In this document: piece after piece, positions 52,703-53,546 of the stretch
Layout of the letters: each line of letters begins with the position of its first letter
Position numbering within the stretch: the stretch's first letter is position 1
Assembly (NCBI GenBank): GCA_023391335.1
Contig: JAEWBG010000015.1
Coordinates: 1 to 53,546 of the forward strand
Reading direction: 5' to 3'
From: Pseudomonadota bacterium
GTDB taxonomy: Bacteria; Pseudomonadota; Gammaproteobacteria; Steroidobacterales; Steroidobacteraceae
DNA: 53,546 nucleotides
Notes under the pieces: generated by a model
The model's input: only the letters and a program-made list of their open reading frames with translations
What the model was told of the DNA's origin: nothing
Databases searched by the model: none
Translations under genes and position numbers: made by a program

Positions 52703-53255
52703 TCGATTCGACAGATTGAGGTGGAGTTGCGCGCAGCTCACTGAGTCGGTGAACGATCTCATCTGCCACCACGCGCACCTGACGCCCATCGGTATCGACG
52801 ATGATTGCGGCGAGCGATTCATACAGTGGCGCGCGCACGGCCATCAGCTCGCGCAGCCGCGCTTCAGGATCTTCGGTGTAAAGCAATGGACGATGTTTGC
52901 CGTGGCGCGTACGTTCTAGCTGCTGCTGAATACTCGCGCGTAGATAGACCACAACGCCTCGCGCGCTCAATGCGTCCCGGTTTTGCGGAAGCAGGATGGC
53001 GCCGCCGCCGGTCGCAATTACCACGTGCTGTAGCTGAGTGAGAGACTCGATGACCTCACGCTCGCGTTCGCGGAATCCTGCTTCCCCTTCGCGCTCGAAG
53101 ATGTACGGGATGTTTACGCCGGTGCGCAGCTCGATCTCGGTATCGCTGTCGTAGAAGTCCAGATGCAGCTGCTTTGCCAGCTGGCGCCCGACAGCACTCT
53201 TGCCCGAGCCCATCGGTCCGATGAGGAAGACATTGGGGAGAATCGTCGCGGTCAT
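52692..53255 (-). CDS. aroK: shikimate kinase
   Basis: A 187-residue kinase that phosphorylates shikimate with ATP. The P-loop is GPMGSGKSAVGRQLA, the shikimate-binding residues are in YDSDTEIELRTGVNIPYIFEREGE (Asp and Arg), and GGGAILLPQNRDAL and RPLLYTEDPEARL complete the family picture. The ATG at 53255 gives the usual size; the longer frame to 53306 runs into the terminator hairpin. The start has no clear ribosome site and stands just after that hairpin, so a promoter or RNA structure lies very close to it. It overlaps aroB. Confidence 0.96.
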   Translation of the reverse strand: MTATILPNVFLIGPMGSGKSAVGRQLAKQLHLDFYDSDTEIELRTGVNIPYIFEREGEAGFREREREVIESLTQLQHVVIATGGGAILLPQNRDALSARGVVVYLRASIQQQLERTRHGKHRPLLYTEDPEARLRELMAVRAPLYESLAAIIVDTDGRQVRVVADEIVHRLSELRATPPQSVESNVH

Positions 53256-53267
53256 GGGAGCCGCGAC

Positions 53268-53300
53268 TATAAACGAAAGCGGCCGCCCGAAGGCGGCCGC
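53268..53300 (-). terminator. intrinsic terminator downstream of the Spy-like gene
   Basis: On the minus strand GCGGCCGCC and GGCGGCCGC form a perfect nine-bp stem closed by a TTCG tetraloop, followed by TTTCGTTTATA. It ends the partial gene to its right and separates it from aroK. Confidence 0.8.
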
Positions 53301-53324
53301 CAGCAAGAAGCTGGTCGGGACGTG

Positions 53325-53546
53325 TCAGCGCGACTTCGCCTGCGGCTCCGGCGGCAACGTGTTGAACCGCGCCTTCTGCTCGTCGGACAGAGACTCGTAG
53401 AAATCGAGGAGGGCCGGCCGCACATCGTTGACCGCGGTTATCGTCTCGTGCAGTCGCTGATCCATGGCGTCGAGACGCGCCGCGACCGTCGGTGGCACCT
53501 TCGTCGGGCACTGCGAGCGCAGCCGTTCCGCCGCGTCGTTCGACAC
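53325..53546 (-). CDS. Spy/LTXXQ-type periplasmic protein, C-terminal fragment
   Basis: Only the last 73 codons lie in the window; the 5' part is beyond the right edge. The peptide contains SQCPTKVPPTVAARLDAMDQ and VRPALLDFYESLSDEQKARF. The second is the LTXXQ-like helix (here LSDEQ) of Spy/CpxP-family periplasmic chaperones, and the single Cys is common in this subgroup. A strong terminator follows 24 bp after the stop. The gene is upstream of aroK but probably a separate transcription unit. Confidence 0.7.
   Translation of the reverse strand: MSNDAAERLRSQCPTKVPPTVAARLDAMDQRLHETITAVNDVRPALLDFYESLSDEQKARFNTLPPEPQAKSR

Overview
The window looks like chromosomal DNA of a free-living, GC-rich Gammaproteobacterium. 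I would guess the Steroidobacteraceae/Nevskiales/Xanthomonadales side, but I cannot place it from a tree. The evidence is an E. coli-type ilvB with an ivbL-like leader peptide, the tesA / ybbA-ybbP divergent arrangement, the aroK-aroB overlap, and many signalling genes (histidine kinases, GGDEF, LysR). Genes are packed tightly: several convergent pairs overlap by 4-11 bp and several operons have ATGA overlaps.

Layout. 1-360: edge of an insertion sequence (IS30-like transposase start) and a degenerate repeat. 365-2370: NmrA-like dehydrogenase divergent from a LysR regulator. 2633-8485: complete tripartite RND efflux operon (adaptor, pump, outer-membrane factor). 8608-12924: Lhr-type helicase. 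13206-17245: GIN-domain lipoprotein, then a long FabY-like ketoacyl synthase followed at once by a membrane diguanylate cyclase. 17532-19441: acetolactate synthase large subunit behind a complete-looking attenuator (promoter, almost leaderless Val-rich leader peptide, antiterminator and terminator). 19525-24837: MarC, a two-gene sensor system (membrane kinase plus degenerate kinase with receiver), and an S41 protease lipoprotein. 24871-28156: GNAT, cupin, an encapsulated ferritin translationally coupled to its encapsulin shell, and a LysR regulator. 28578-34739: small secreted and membrane proteins, a hybrid kinase, a PPOX-family protein, a carboxylesterase, a DUF3096 microprotein and an EamA transporter. 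34939-38389: a second EamA transporter with an unusual start, an archaeal/eukaryal-type ProS, a short sigma factor, and an XRE regulator behind palindromic operators. 38399-42279: TagH / PP2C phosphatase / Ser-Thr kinase, the threonine-phosphorylation control module of type VI secretion, without secretion genes nearby. 42413-47606: SRPBCC protein, anti-sigma-like protein, YbbA-YbbP ABC transporter and TesA. 47644-53546: FadD, then a leftward run of Spy-like protein (cut by the window edge), aroK, aroB, dgt and hemE.

A family of degenerate CACAAAG / CACGGAG inverted repeats fills most of the longer intergenic spaces (about 110-360, 12948-13186, 17262-17513, 28170-28290 and 34850-34910). The best self-contained systems are the ilvB attenuator, the encapsulin iron-storage operon and the TagH/phosphatase/kinase relay. 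Each belongs to a known class, but each has features here that deserve checking. Gene calls rest on reading the proteins and recalling the families; no database search was run.
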